Position numbers and translations under genes: made by a program
DNA from: Pseudopyrenochaeta lycopersici
Taxonomy: Eukaryota > Ascomycota > Dothideomycetes > Pleosporales > Pseudopyrenochaetaceae
Direction: 5' to 3'
Length of the DNA stretch: 64,000 bases
Assembly (NCBI GenBank): GCA_003313425.1
Contig: NHZP01000017.1
Span: 1-64,000 of the forward strand
The notes under the pieces: generated by a model
What the model saw: only the letters and a program-made list of their open reading frames with translations
Told to the model about the DNA's origin: nothing
Databases searched by the model: none
Shown here: positions 55,481 through 64,000 of the stretch, piece after piece
Numbering within the stretch: position 1 is the first letter of the stretch
How the letters are laid out: each line of letters begins with the position of its first letter

Positions 55481-58319
55481 CAGTGTGTTAAATGGATGGA
55501 TCGGCCAGCCGATCCAAATCCATTAGGTGGCTTGGATGGCTTTTGGATAATCGCTGGATCTAAGCCAAATTGGTCTTTGAGGCTGAAGCCACCGAACTAT
55601 ATTTGATCTCTGAAGAGCGTGATTGCGACTAGTTACATTGCTGGATCGCTCGCCATCATGTCAATAATGCTGGCACGATCCCAGGAGTAGAGACATTGCG
55701 CGGCTTGGACTATATCTTGCTCAAGATGATTACGACGTTTCGTTACCATGAGTCCCATATGGCTGAAGACTCGTTCAGGTTCATCGCTCATTGCTGGGAT
55801 AGATAGCATGTCAAACGCCATCTGCGCAAGATGAGGATATTCCTTTAAGCCGATCGTACGCCACCATTGAATTGGGCAGTCGTTAACATCAATAATTGCT
55901 TGATCGCAGAACCGCTCGAACTCATCCTGGGGAGTAGCTTTGCGGGCATCCGAGTGAACCTTGTCAAGATGTTGCCGACGATGAGCAACGACTTTGTTCG
56001 GCTCACGTTGCTTCTGCGGTGAGATAGCTTCCGATACAACTTGCTTCTTATATTGAAGCCCATACAACGACTTGACGGACTTCTTGCCTGATAAAACCCA
56101 AGACTTCTTGCGAGCCCATCTCTGCTCAATGAAGCGCCAAGTGTAACTCGGATGAAGTACTGTTGCCGCAAGATATGCGGGAGAGTCGTCAAGTTTGGCG
56201 TAATATTCTTCTGCCTTGTCGAGCGCAAGTTTGATCTGGGTCCTAAAATGCCATTGACCTTCGGTAGCCGCTGCCGGCGCGTCCTTGTAATTGTTGTACA
56301 CTTCGGTAAGGTGCTCGACGATACACTCGAGGTCTGGCATGACATTAAAGAGTCCACAAGTCTTCCCATCGCCCGGGCGGCCTTGAAGGTCCATGGTAGC
56401 CTCCCAGCATGGCTCGAGGAGCTTCGCATACTGAGCAAGAATAGCCCAGTCTTCCTCGGACAGTGTATCCTGTATGATTGCATTGCGAGCCGCACCGGGA
56501 TCGTTGTCATGTTTCTTGGTCTTCTTCTTTAAAGCAGCTTCGCGCTCACTTTGGATGAAGTCGTCGAACGGCGCGCGCAGAGGAAGCAGCGTCTTAATCT
56601 CGTCGTAGACACTGTTCCAGCGAGTATCATTACTCCTATGAAGTTCGCGAATCTTTATTGTATGCCACTCGTCTTTGTCGACTATCTGCTCAAAATATTC
56701 TCGTTGTTTATTATGCCAGCGATTCCTTCGCGATGGACTTGAATAAGTCCAGACAATCAAGTTATGAGCTTTGCCGACCGGTCCCGTCCTCCTCCAGCGC
56801 TTCAATTCATCCCGCATGTTTCCTGGAATCGCATCTTCGAATTCGAAAAGTTTCTTGTCAAATCCGAATAAAAGGTGGCGCGCAATCAGGTTGATAATAT
56901 GGCCAGCACAACGAAGACGTCGCTCCTTGGGTTTGAAGCCGAATCTTGCTCCGATTGCTTCCATCGCCGTGTCATTGTTTAAGGCATTATCTAACACAAA
57001 GAATCCTAGCTTGCTTGCAATGTTAAAGTCCTCGATGACCGTGATAACTTGGTCTGCGATGTCGACACCGTAATGGGACTCACTCTGCTCCGGCGACGAT
57101 AGAAGAATCGACTGCGTCTTGAAGTTGGCATCCAGAAAGTGAGCCGTGACTCCGTTCAGCGAGAGACAATTACCAGAGGTCCATAAGTCGAAGGCGATGT
57201 GGATCTTGCTGATAGCATTGTGCAAGGCGTTTTTCACAGTAGCCTTGTGAATTTGGTAGCCCTGCATAATCCAGTTACGCACAGTTCGACCGCAAGGCAA
57301 GGCAACACCTGCGCGCGGTGAGAGATAGGTAATAAAGTCGCGAAAGACCTCACTATCCACCTGTCGGAAGGAGACATTGTCGTACACAATCCAACGTGCG
57401 AGTAGCTTCCGAAAATGCACCTCGTCGAAGGCGATTGCTAACTCATTCAGGGTAGCCTGCTCCGCCGATCTATATGCATCAAGACTTACTAGTGGTAGTA
57501 AGCCTTTGCCTGCATATTGCTCGACCGACTTTGTCTTCTTGTTCCACCCAAGCCTGTGGACTTGGTGAAGATGATCAGATGCATTACTGCTTCCTTTGTC
57601 GACCATGTAATGGTAATTGTGCTGGGCTCGAAACACCGGATCTACCTTGTGACATTTCATGCAAAGCCACCAGCGTGATCCGGTCTCCGTCTCTTCAGTT
57701 GGCACGCCAAATTGCCATATCCACGAACGCAGGCCGCCCGTCAATCGCTGAAGCGGTATAGTGTGGCCAGGCAGTCTATCCCACTCGACTTCACGATAGT
57801 CGAACTTTGATTGCTCGAACTGATTCGGCTCGCCAAGTTGTACGTTCTTACTCAGATCTGTGTCGAAAGTTGGAACGGTAGTAAGAGTTGACACCTCCGA
57901 TAACGTCGAAGCTACATCTGAGACAATTACGGAGGCGCCGCCGATATCTGATGGTGACGACGGTTCCGGCGATGATGTTAATGATGGATATTTGGCGCGA
58001 TATCCGGCACGTGCTGCCTTCATATCTGGATACTAACGGGATTCTTGAGGCTCAAAGTTTATCTTACTGAAGTTAAAAGAACGTTGAAAGTTGGGTTTAA
58101 AAGAAGACATCATGAAGCTTTGGATATAGGTGGGAGAAACAGTGCGTTCGAAGCTTCATCGTTATCAGGGGCTCGCTAACTAAGGAAATAGGAGGCGATG
58201 GCTGAAGCCACACTACCGCATATGGATGGATCGCCAAATCCATTATGCATCTGGATTCAGCCATCCAAAGCCATATTTGGATGGATCATCCAAATCGGCG
58301 CCATCCGTTTAATACACTG
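55481..58319 (-). mobile_element. Intact hAT transposon nested in Copia element 3
   Basis: 2,839 bp with 19-bp terminal inverted repeats, CAGTGTGTTAAATGGATGG at 55,481 and the complement of CAGTGTATTAAACGGATGG ending at 58,319 (17 of 19 match). A perfect 8-bp target duplication, GACTGGGG, lies at 55,473-55,480 and 58,320-58,327; 8 bp is the hAT hallmark. Subterminal regions are dense in GGATGG/GGATC motifs, likely transposase-binding sites. The Copia frame resumes across the insertion. No RIP damage is visible, so this is the youngest insertion in the window. Confidence 0.95.
55633..58023 (-). CDS. hAT family transposase
   Basis: 796 aa, uninterrupted, filling most of the element. A Ser/Thr-rich N-terminus is followed by a BED-type zinc finger: C121 and C124 (WWLCMKCHK), then H151 and H156 (DHLHQVH). 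The RNase H-like catalytic region includes HIAFDLWTSGNCLSLNG and LGFFVLDNALNNDTAM with its Asp residues, then RCAGHIINLIARHLLFG, the hAT C-x2-H motif. NDTRWNSVYDEI follows. The C-terminal dimerisation region reads FDMLSIPAMSDEPERVFS, matching the conserved hAT LSIPA-S--ERVFS block. The usual length for this family is 600-850 aa. It cuts and pastes the element by a DDE mechanism with 8-bp duplications. It is apparently complete and may be active, in contrast to every other element here. Confidence 0.95.
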   Translation of the reverse strand: MKAARAGYRAKYPSLTSSPEPSSPSDIGGASVIVSDVASTLSEVSTLTTVPTFDTDLSKNVQLGEPNQFEQSKFDYREVEWDRLPGHTIPLQRLTGGLRSWIWQFGVPTEETETGSRWWLCMKCHKVDPVFRAQHNYHYMVDKGSSNASDHLHQVHRLGWNKKTKSVEQYAGKGLLPLVSLDAYRSAEQATLNELAIAFDEVHFRKLLARWIVYDNVSFRQVDSEVFRDFITYLSPRAGVALPCGRTVRNWIMQGYQIHKATVKNALHNAISKIHIAFDLWTSGNCLSLNGVTAHFLDANFKTQSILLSSPEQSESHYGVDIADQVITVIEDFNIASKLGFFVLDNALNNDTAMEAIGARFGFKPKERRLRCAGHIINLIARHLLFGFDKKLFEFEDAIPGNMRDELKRWRRTGPVGKAHNLIVWTYSSPSRRNRWHNKQREYFEQIVDKDEWHTIKIRELHRSNDTRWNSVYDEIKTLLPLRAPFDDFIQSEREAALKKKTKKHDNDPGAARNAIIQDTLSEEDWAILAQYAKLLEPCWEATMDLQGRPGDGKTCGLFNVMPDLECIVEHLTEVYNNYKDAPAAATEGQWHFRTQIKLALDKAEEYYAKLDDSPAYLAATVLHPSYTWRFIEQRWARKKSWVLSGKKSVKSLYGLQYKKQVVSEAISPQKQREPNKVVAHRRQHLDKVHSDARKATPQDEFERFCDQAIIDVNDCPIQWWRTIGLKEYPHLAQMAFDMLSIPAMSDEPERVFSHMGLMVTKRRNHLEQDIVQAAQCLYSWDRASIIDMMASDPAM

Positions 58320-60600
58320 GACTGGGGCTTTCTACTAACACTAGAACTATTAGATTATAGTACTATACTACCTTAACAGGAGGCAGATGACGATGGAGAA
58401 TTAGGCTGAGCTACAGAGCTGGTAGAATAAGTTAGTGCTGAAGATTAAGGCACTAAGGAACAGGTTTAAGAATAGCTGCTTAATGAGCTGCAGATACATT
58501 ATAAGGATGACACGTCTATAGTCACAAGTAGACCAGACAGACTAAGTAGGCCAGATGGACTACTTAGGCCAGCTGCAACAGGCAGGCGAGGCTGACTACG
58601 AAAGCTACTATCTAAGTGGCCTAGAGGATAGAGTAATACAGACGACTATGTACCAGATTGTTAGCAGAATAATGCACTAAAGATGGCTAATCCTGCTGTC
58701 GGAAGTAGCAGTAATATTGTAGAAGGGAAGAGAGCTAGGAAGCCAGCTAACTAGGCCCTAGCTACATACTACAGAGTATTCGCAGTAGCATTAAATCTAA
58801 CAGCTCCTTTGAAGCTCGCAGGTGAGATGCCTAGGTTAAGGCTATATTGTGACTAACTGCTAGAGCCGCCAAAGCGATGGAAGGAAGTAAAGGATCATCT
58901 ATTTAGTGCTAAGTTTAGAGAGGTAGCACGGGCAGAGCTTAACAGCTGCTGGTCAAAAGATTGCTTCAAGCGTACAGAGGTTACTGCAACAACAGCAGAT
59001 GCTGAGGTTCTACCCCTAATATAGGTATTCTTATACAAGTTTAATAAAGACGGGTACCTATATAAGTTTAAGGCGCGTATATGCGTACGAGGAGACCTGC
59101 AGGAGGCATAGGTTAAGACGTATGCTGCAACGTTAGCTATTAAGGTCTTTTGATCTCTTGTAGCACTGGCAGCAGCATTTAACCTAAAGATATTTTAGTT
59201 TAACGCCCTAAACGCCTTTCTTAACGCTTAACTACTACGCAAGATATACTGTTGTACGCCTGAAGGGTTTACAGACGAGTTTAGCGAGCTTCTTAAGCTT
59301 CAGTAAGCGCTCTATAGCCTTAAGGAAGTACTACTACTGTAGTACTAGGAGCTCTTATTAACCTTAAAGAAGCTTAGGTTGAGGCCTGTGCTAGGAGTAC
59401 CGTGCCTATACACGAACGACCGTCTGATCGTCTTTTTTTATGTGGACGATATCGTCGTCCTCGTCCATCCGCTTAATATGAGCTACTACTAAACGTTCAA
59501 GCAACAGATGCTTGGAACGTACGAGATCCGTGAGCTAGGCGAGCTGAAGTAGTTCCTCGGCATCTGTGTAATCCGCGAGGAGCTTACTTAATTAATCTAC
59601 CTAGTACAGGACTTATTTATTGACAAGATTGTAGTAAAGTTTACTCTAAGGTCTAGCGTGAGATGCCCAGACGTACCCCTGAGGGACAACGTCCTCCTGC
59701 CTTTAATAGAGGATTTAAGTGCTGCTTGAACATAAAGGTATCAGCAGCTAGTTAGATTACTAGCGTATATATTAACATTAACGAGACTAGACGTCGCGAG
59801 AGCGCACTCAATCCTTGCACGCTACCTACAGAATCTAGGGCAAAAGCACCTGCACGCTGCCAACTATGTGTAGAGATACCTAATAGGCACAAAGCACCTA
59901 GCTATTCGAGCGTCAGGGGGCATCCAGCACAGCATAACTAGCATCACATCGCCAGCTCAGCAGGAGCTAGACCAAGAACCTCTCTTTTATGGTGCATCAG
60001 ATGCGGCTTTCGCAGATAAGCCTGAAACTCGCCGAAGCTCTTAAGGCTACATCTTTAAACTATATGGACTGCCTATCGACTAGAAGGCAACAGTCCAACG
60101 ATTAGTTACAAAATCGACTACTGAGGCTGAGCTGCTATCTCTATCCCTTGCAGGATCAGAGATGGAATGGTGGCAACGCTTCTTTCAAGCTATTCAATTT
60201 GACCCTGAGTTTACACTAGCACTGTGGTGTGATAACTAGCAGACTGTCTTAATCGTGACAAAGGCAGTTGACAAGCTTCAGACGAAGCTGAAGCATGTGG
60301 ACGTACATCATCATTGGTTACGTCAGGAGGTAGCAGAAGGCAGACTGCAGGTAGACTGGAAGGCTACTACAGAGATGCTAGCTGATGGCCTTACAAAGAT
60401 CCTTAGTTGACAGAAGCACGCTGACTTCGTACGCTAGCTAGGACTAAGTGACCTATCAAGGATTCGAGAGGAATCAGAGAGTACTGCTCTCAGTCTGCAG
60501 TACCTGGGGGAGTGGGACTACCAACTACAGTAGAGGCAGACGCTTGAGGACACTCATTTACAGCTTTCGTTGCTCTTCATTCACTTAAGCTGGGGGGGTG

Positions 60601-60723
60601 TGTTAGCCAACACGGTTAGCTCCTCACGTGCTCTGTTATATAAGCATCCACAGGGTATATAGTTCCCTTGTGTCTCATTTGATAGGAATCAACCTAGTTC
60701 CTCCTGCCTGCTGCCCGCCAACA
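60601..60723 (+). repeat. 3' LTR of Copia element 3
   Basis: 123 bp, from TGTTAGCCAACA to CCCGCCAACA. Keeps the unmutated C at all five sites changed in the 5' LTR. Followed by TCTTA at 60,724-60,728. Confidence 0.93.
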
Positions 60724-61055
60724 TCTTACTTTTACTTTTACCCTTTAGCGCTAGTCTAGAATAAGATTATTTCTAATACCTAAAGTCTACGCTGTATACT
60801 TTCTCTCTTACTTACTTATATTACGTAAAACCTCTCCTAAACTTTATAAACTATATTTAACTTAGCTTTAAGAGGCTCTTAAAATACTATTTTAAGTAGG
60901 CTTAAGCTCTAAGAATTAGTATCTATACAGAACTACGTTAACAGCTTTTATATTAATCTATTACTCTGACCTTTACTCTTACCTTTTAGCACTAGTCCTA
61001 ATTTAAATTATTTCTAATACCTACTCTATACTCTGCCTTTTATAACCTACCTACA
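60724..61055. repeat. ~240-bp AT-rich tandem repeat, units right of Copia 3
   Basis: A unit starting TTACTTTTACCCTTTAGCGC near 60,727 restarts as TTACTCTTACCTTTTAGCAC near 60,973. Its internal part matches 52,231-52,448. The Copia 3 insertion splits this array. Confidence 0.7.
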
Positions 61056-61957
61056 CTATGCCTAACCTTTTCTACCTTCCTGCCTACTATCTCTCTAGCC
61101 TGCCTACACTGCTTGCACCCTCTGCTATCTATCTGCACTGCCCTGCAACGTCTCTAGCCTGCCTATACTATCCGCAACTGCTTCTGCCTGCCCTATGCGC
61201 GCCTGCGCCTAGCTGCCCGCTGCCTCTCCTGCCTACCTACACTGCGCGCAACCTCTCCTGCCTGCCTATAGTACGCAGTAACCCTTCTATTTACCTATAC
61301 TGCGCTCTATCTCTCTTATTTAGCGAGTGCGCTGCCTACATAGCGTGTTTGCAGTCTGCTGCGTGTTGCGCGCAGACTTATGATTTTCTCTAAGTCCCCC
61401 TCGCACGGGCCACTACCAGTACACCTAACACTTTTCACGCATAACTGACAGCTTGATCGGCTTGATTGTTAACATCTCTAGCCCTTAACGCTCAGCGTAG
61501 CGGCCAACATTATTACTATTAAAATTCTGCAGCTGACAGGAGGATCGACTATATAAACAGCACTATCCAATCTAGAATGCGACTCGACTATAGGCATAAT
61601 TAGAGATTCCACGCAAGATGTGCCCGGTACTATTATATGCCCGGAGACCAGTATATCTCTCCTACTAATGTATTGGGTAATGCTAATTAATGTGTAGGTA
61701 GAGATTGAGGATCGTTATGCCCTACTTTTCAATTATCTATAATTGTCAGATTCAAGGACTATTCGGCTTGATCTATGAGAAGTTTTTGATGATAATTATT
61801 GTTGATTAATGCTTTCTATCTTCTGGAGGGGCTGAGCTTGTTTCAAACTCGCCGCTCCTCACGTGTGATTTTTCTCTAGCGTCGGACTAGCGTCGCACCT
61901 CATTGTGCGCACATCTGATCTAACTACTACTAGATATGTGCCTCATATCTGACAATA
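61056..61957. other. Non-coding flank, no gene recognised
   Basis: 61,056-61,390 has degenerate CCTGCCTACCTACACTGC-type motifs, giving a spurious plus-strand frame rich in Leu, Pro and Tyr. From about 61,430 the sequence is more GC-balanced and looks like ordinary chromosome interrupted by the Fot1 element. I see no supported gene. Confidence 0.4.
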
Positions 61958-62040
61958 AGCTCGGCACCGTGGCGATGGGCCACATCTGCGTTGGGCCACC
62001 CCACCAAAATTGTCACCCCTCAAAAAAATTCAAGATATCT
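61958..62040 (+). repeat. Left terminal inverted repeat of Fot1-like element
   Basis: About 83 bp, matching the inverse complement of 63,652-63,734 with about a dozen mismatches. Preceded by the TA target site at 61,956-61,957. Confidence 0.9.
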
Positions 62041-63651
62041 CAACAACGAGGTTTAAATTTGAAACTCAGTACACATAGACTTAAGGTCTCGAGCAGCTGC
62101 ATCAGCTGCGGCCCTTTTAGCTGCGATAGCTCCAGCTCTAGCTAAGATTTCTTGTTGTTTCTCTGCCTCTCTCTCTTGTGCAGCAGCTATAGTATTAACG
62201 TCTGCAAACCTCTTATTATAGTTAACCTTGATTCGCTTTCTAGTTAATGTAGGCCGAGCTTAATCTAGTTGGTGTTGCAGTCTCTTATTACTAGCCTCAA
62301 GCTCAGCAGTGCGAGTATCCCTGCTTGCAATAGCCTTGCTTACTTTCTGCAGTACTAGGCGCGTACTAGCTGATAGCTTACCTTCCTCAGTAAGCAGCTT
62401 TTGAGCCTGGTAGATATCCTGAGGCCTTTGAGGTATTGAGAAAACAGTATCCTGAGGAGATGGAGCTCTAGGAGGAGTAACTGGGCGAGATATCTGTGAG
62501 GACTGAAGGACCAGGCTAGGATTAAAAGGAGAGAGGCCAGTTGCTCTCTACCCAGCTCTTATGACTCTTTCTGTGAGGCCAGCCTCTCGAGCTTGATAGT
62601 AGCAACTTATAAATCTCTGCTTCTTGACTAGTGCTGCGTCATCAAGAGATGCTAGAGCTTGAATCTTAGCTCTATACTTTGACTTAACTACTAAGAAGCT
62701 AGCAAGATCGAGAGGCTGCAGGATGTGAGAGCAGTGAGGAGGCAGATAGAGGAGCTTAATCTTATGCTGCTTACAGAGCAGCATAAAGTTAAGGCTAATA
62801 TGGCTGCTGTAGCAGTTAAGTAATAGCAGCCGCGTGCGACTAGGTGAGGTTGCTGTTCCAGGTATAAAGATTCGCTATAGCCACTCTATTCTGATAGGGC
62901 CTAATGTCTATCTATTCTCTGAGGTTGTGTATAGCTAGTTAGGGACTGAGGAGGCAGAGAACCAGCTAGTCTGAAGGCTCTTGCCCTTGAAGATGACGGC
63001 GCATCTGAGTTTCTTGCCTGTAGCTGAGACAGTCTTAAGAATAGAGACCTATTCACGAGACTCTGGAGATGCAACGTAAGCCTTCCTTTTCTTAGAGCTA
63101 GAGAGCACCCTTAAGTTAGTACATACGCCTAGTGCTACCCTAATCTTATTTAAATTCTACATATCTTCTGTTTAAATACTAAGGCGGTCTCGTACGCGCT
63201 TAAAGAGGTTAAGAAATAAGAGTATAAGCTTAGGAGTAGCAGCCTAAGCTCTAGCAGCCTTAATCTTTCTGCTAATAATAGATGCGACGCGTAGATTGCG
63301 TTAGATAAAGCTAGAGATCTAGTCGCGGCTGAGAGGTTTATAATCTTAATTAACAGCTAGGATTTAAGTAGCTATCTTACGCGCGCGAGTATGGCTAGGA
63401 GGGCAGGCCTTCGAATCTTTATCGAGGATCTAGTTAGCTAGGAATTCCTTCTGCTCTAGAGTTAACCTCTGCTCGTGGATATAAGTAATTGTGGCTAGTT
63501 AACGACCAGCTTGTCGCTATTAAAGGGTTGATTAAGGGACACCGTACGCCTTTGCAGCTTGTCTCTAGCTAGTTAAAACACTAGATTTAAGATTAGCAAG
63601 TGCTCTTTGTATAGCCTCCTTACGGGCGCTTATTTTCAAGTACAGTGTGTT

Positions 63652-63734
63652 AAGGTATCTCGATTTTTTTGAGGGATGACAATTTTGGTGGGGTGGCCCA
63701 CCGCTGACGCGGCCCATCGCCACGGTGCCGAGCT
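63652..63734 (-). repeat. Right terminal inverted repeat of Fot1-like element
   Basis: Mirror of the left repeat. Followed by TA at 63,735-63,736. Confidence 0.9.
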
Positions 63735-63877
63735 TAATAATTAATCCTTTGTCCGAACTGTATTCTGCTCGAACAGCCTGTTCCAAATGTGCAAAACCTT
63801 GTTGGCGAAGGCTAATAGAATCTGTTCGAATATTAAGTTTGTTGTCGGTGTCCGTATGCTGAGTTCCAAATCACCTA

Positions 63878-64000
63878 TTATTCCCCTCTGCCTTGTTGAA
63901 TTTTACGTCTCCTAGCCTCCATGTCAACCTCTTCCCGCTCAATATCTGCCAGCTGCTGAAGCCGGACTTTCCGAGTTCTTAGTCGGGCCATGACTTCCTC
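63878..64000 (-). CDS. 3' end of an unidentified reading frame running off the window
   Basis: Open on the minus strand from the window edge to TAA at 63,878. The last 37 residues, from an internal Met at 63,991, are highly charged (MARLRTRKVRLQQLADIE, then EEVDMEARRRKIQQGRGE), a likely helical Arg/Glu/Gln tail. Such tails are common at the C-termini of fungal pogo-type and other DNA-binding proteins, but the fragment is too short to assign. Its base composition is ordinary and free of RIP. It may also be a chance frame. Confidence 0.35.
   Translation of the reverse strand, partial: EEVMARLRTRKVRLQQLADIEREEVDMEARRRKIQQGRGE

Larger units (their letters stand above)
52449..60723 (+). mobile_element. 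Ty1/Copia LTR retrotransposon 3, lightly RIP-mutated, with nested hAT
   Basis: 8,275 bp including a 2,839-bp hAT insertion. It has 123-bp LTRs (52449-52571 and 60601-60723), target duplication TCTTA, polypurine tract AAGCTGGGGGGGTG before the 3' LTR, and primer-binding site GTTATAAGCCTGG after the 5' LTR. A gag-like frame starts at about 52,786 (MMLYNDAGVTRVTVLLDKL). The integrase region is open for about 100 codons (54,927-55,223) and includes TPEQLGAAEQAGNVIM and TPYELVYGRQPL. After the hAT come RT YVDDIVVLV intact (about 59,437), RNase H GASDAAFADK (about 59,992), KLKHVDVHHHWLRQEV (about 60,288) and ADGLTK (about 60,381). Stops are almost all TAG. It was probably recently active but is dead now. 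Confidence 0.94.
61958..63734 (-). mobile_element. Fot1/pogo-type DNA transposon, RIP-decayed
   Basis: 1,777 bp bounded by TA dinucleotides, with long (~80 bp) terminal inverted repeats starting AGCTCGGCACCGTGGCGATG (61,958-62,040 and 63,652-63,734). The minus-strand transposase relic has, in order, an HTH-like N-terminal part (about 63,240-63,560), SATGKKLRCAVIFKGKSLQ (about 62,980-63,035), LLLN--SSHIS in place of LLLDGHGSH (about 62,820), and YLPPHCSHILQPLDLASF (about 62,700-62,755), the Tc1/mariner-pogo DDE block. A coiled-coil-like Ala/Glu/Arg tail ends near 62,065. Several TAG codons and a lost catalytic Asp show that it is inactive, although the inverted repeats are well kept. Confidence 0.9.

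Noticed and set aside
39350..60600. Nearly all in-frame stops in Copia and TLH relics are TAG, hinting at amber recoding
   Set aside because: RIP turns CAG and TGG into TAG, and CAG/TGG are the common codons in these genes. The intact genes in the island end with TAA or TAG and have no internal TAG. Mutation explains the pattern.
1..64000. tRNA or rRNA genes
   Set aside because: None recognised on either strand by eye. The only tRNA-like similarity is in the retrotransposon primer-binding sites.

Overview
This is the left chromosome end of a filamentous ascomycete (Pezizomycotina). It opens with 23 exact TAACCC units (bases 1-138). The repeats further in are decayed by C-to-T and G-to-A changes concentrated at CpA/TpG while CpG is kept, which is the pattern of repeat-induced point mutation (RIP). 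The GC-balanced genes carry short introns with GTRNGT, CTAAC and CAG/TAG signals. I cannot name the species.

Layout. 139-2,966: AT-rich, G-poor subtelomeric repeats ending in the C-terminal piece of a telomere-linked helicase (TLH). 4,150-13,300: an island that RIP has spared. It holds a secreted Kex2-site repeat protein (minus strand), a divergent secreted, probably GPI-anchored protein (plus strand), the 5' piece of an unknown repeated gene ('X'), and an uninterrupted 1,463-codon TLH-family gene without a helicase domain. 13,320-19,970 and 24,100-31,220: two nearly identical blocks of AT-rich repeat plus a full-length decayed TLH, separated by a heavily mutated copy of gene X (20.1-23.9 kb). 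31.2-46.35 kb: two older TLH copies; one is a chimera that has lost its helicase core and is split by a Ty1/Copia element. 46.36-51.58 kb: a second Copia element, minus strand. 52.45-60.72 kb: a third Copia element containing an intact hAT transposon (55,481-58,319). 61.96-63.73 kb: a RIP-damaged Fot1/pogo element. The last 120 bases hold the 3' end of an unidentified minus-strand reading frame.

All TLH copies lie on the minus strand and point towards the telomere, so the region looks like repeated head-to-tail duplication or exchange of one subtelomeric block. The most interesting biological point is that the TLH family here carries a tyrosine-recombinase-like signature (R...K...R...H/R-x8-Y) upstream of, or instead of, the RecQ-like helicase. 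This suggests TLHs may be, or descend from, telomere-associated mobile elements. The second point is the Kex2-site repeat protein, which has the architecture of a fungal RiPP or processed-repeat precursor; its intron separates the signal peptide from the repeats.

Many open frames on the plus strand in the TLH regions (Leu-, Ser- or Cys-rich) are antisense shadows and are not annotated. Boundaries given for decayed copies are approximate to about 50 bases; LTR, TIR and target-site-duplication boundaries were read base by base.
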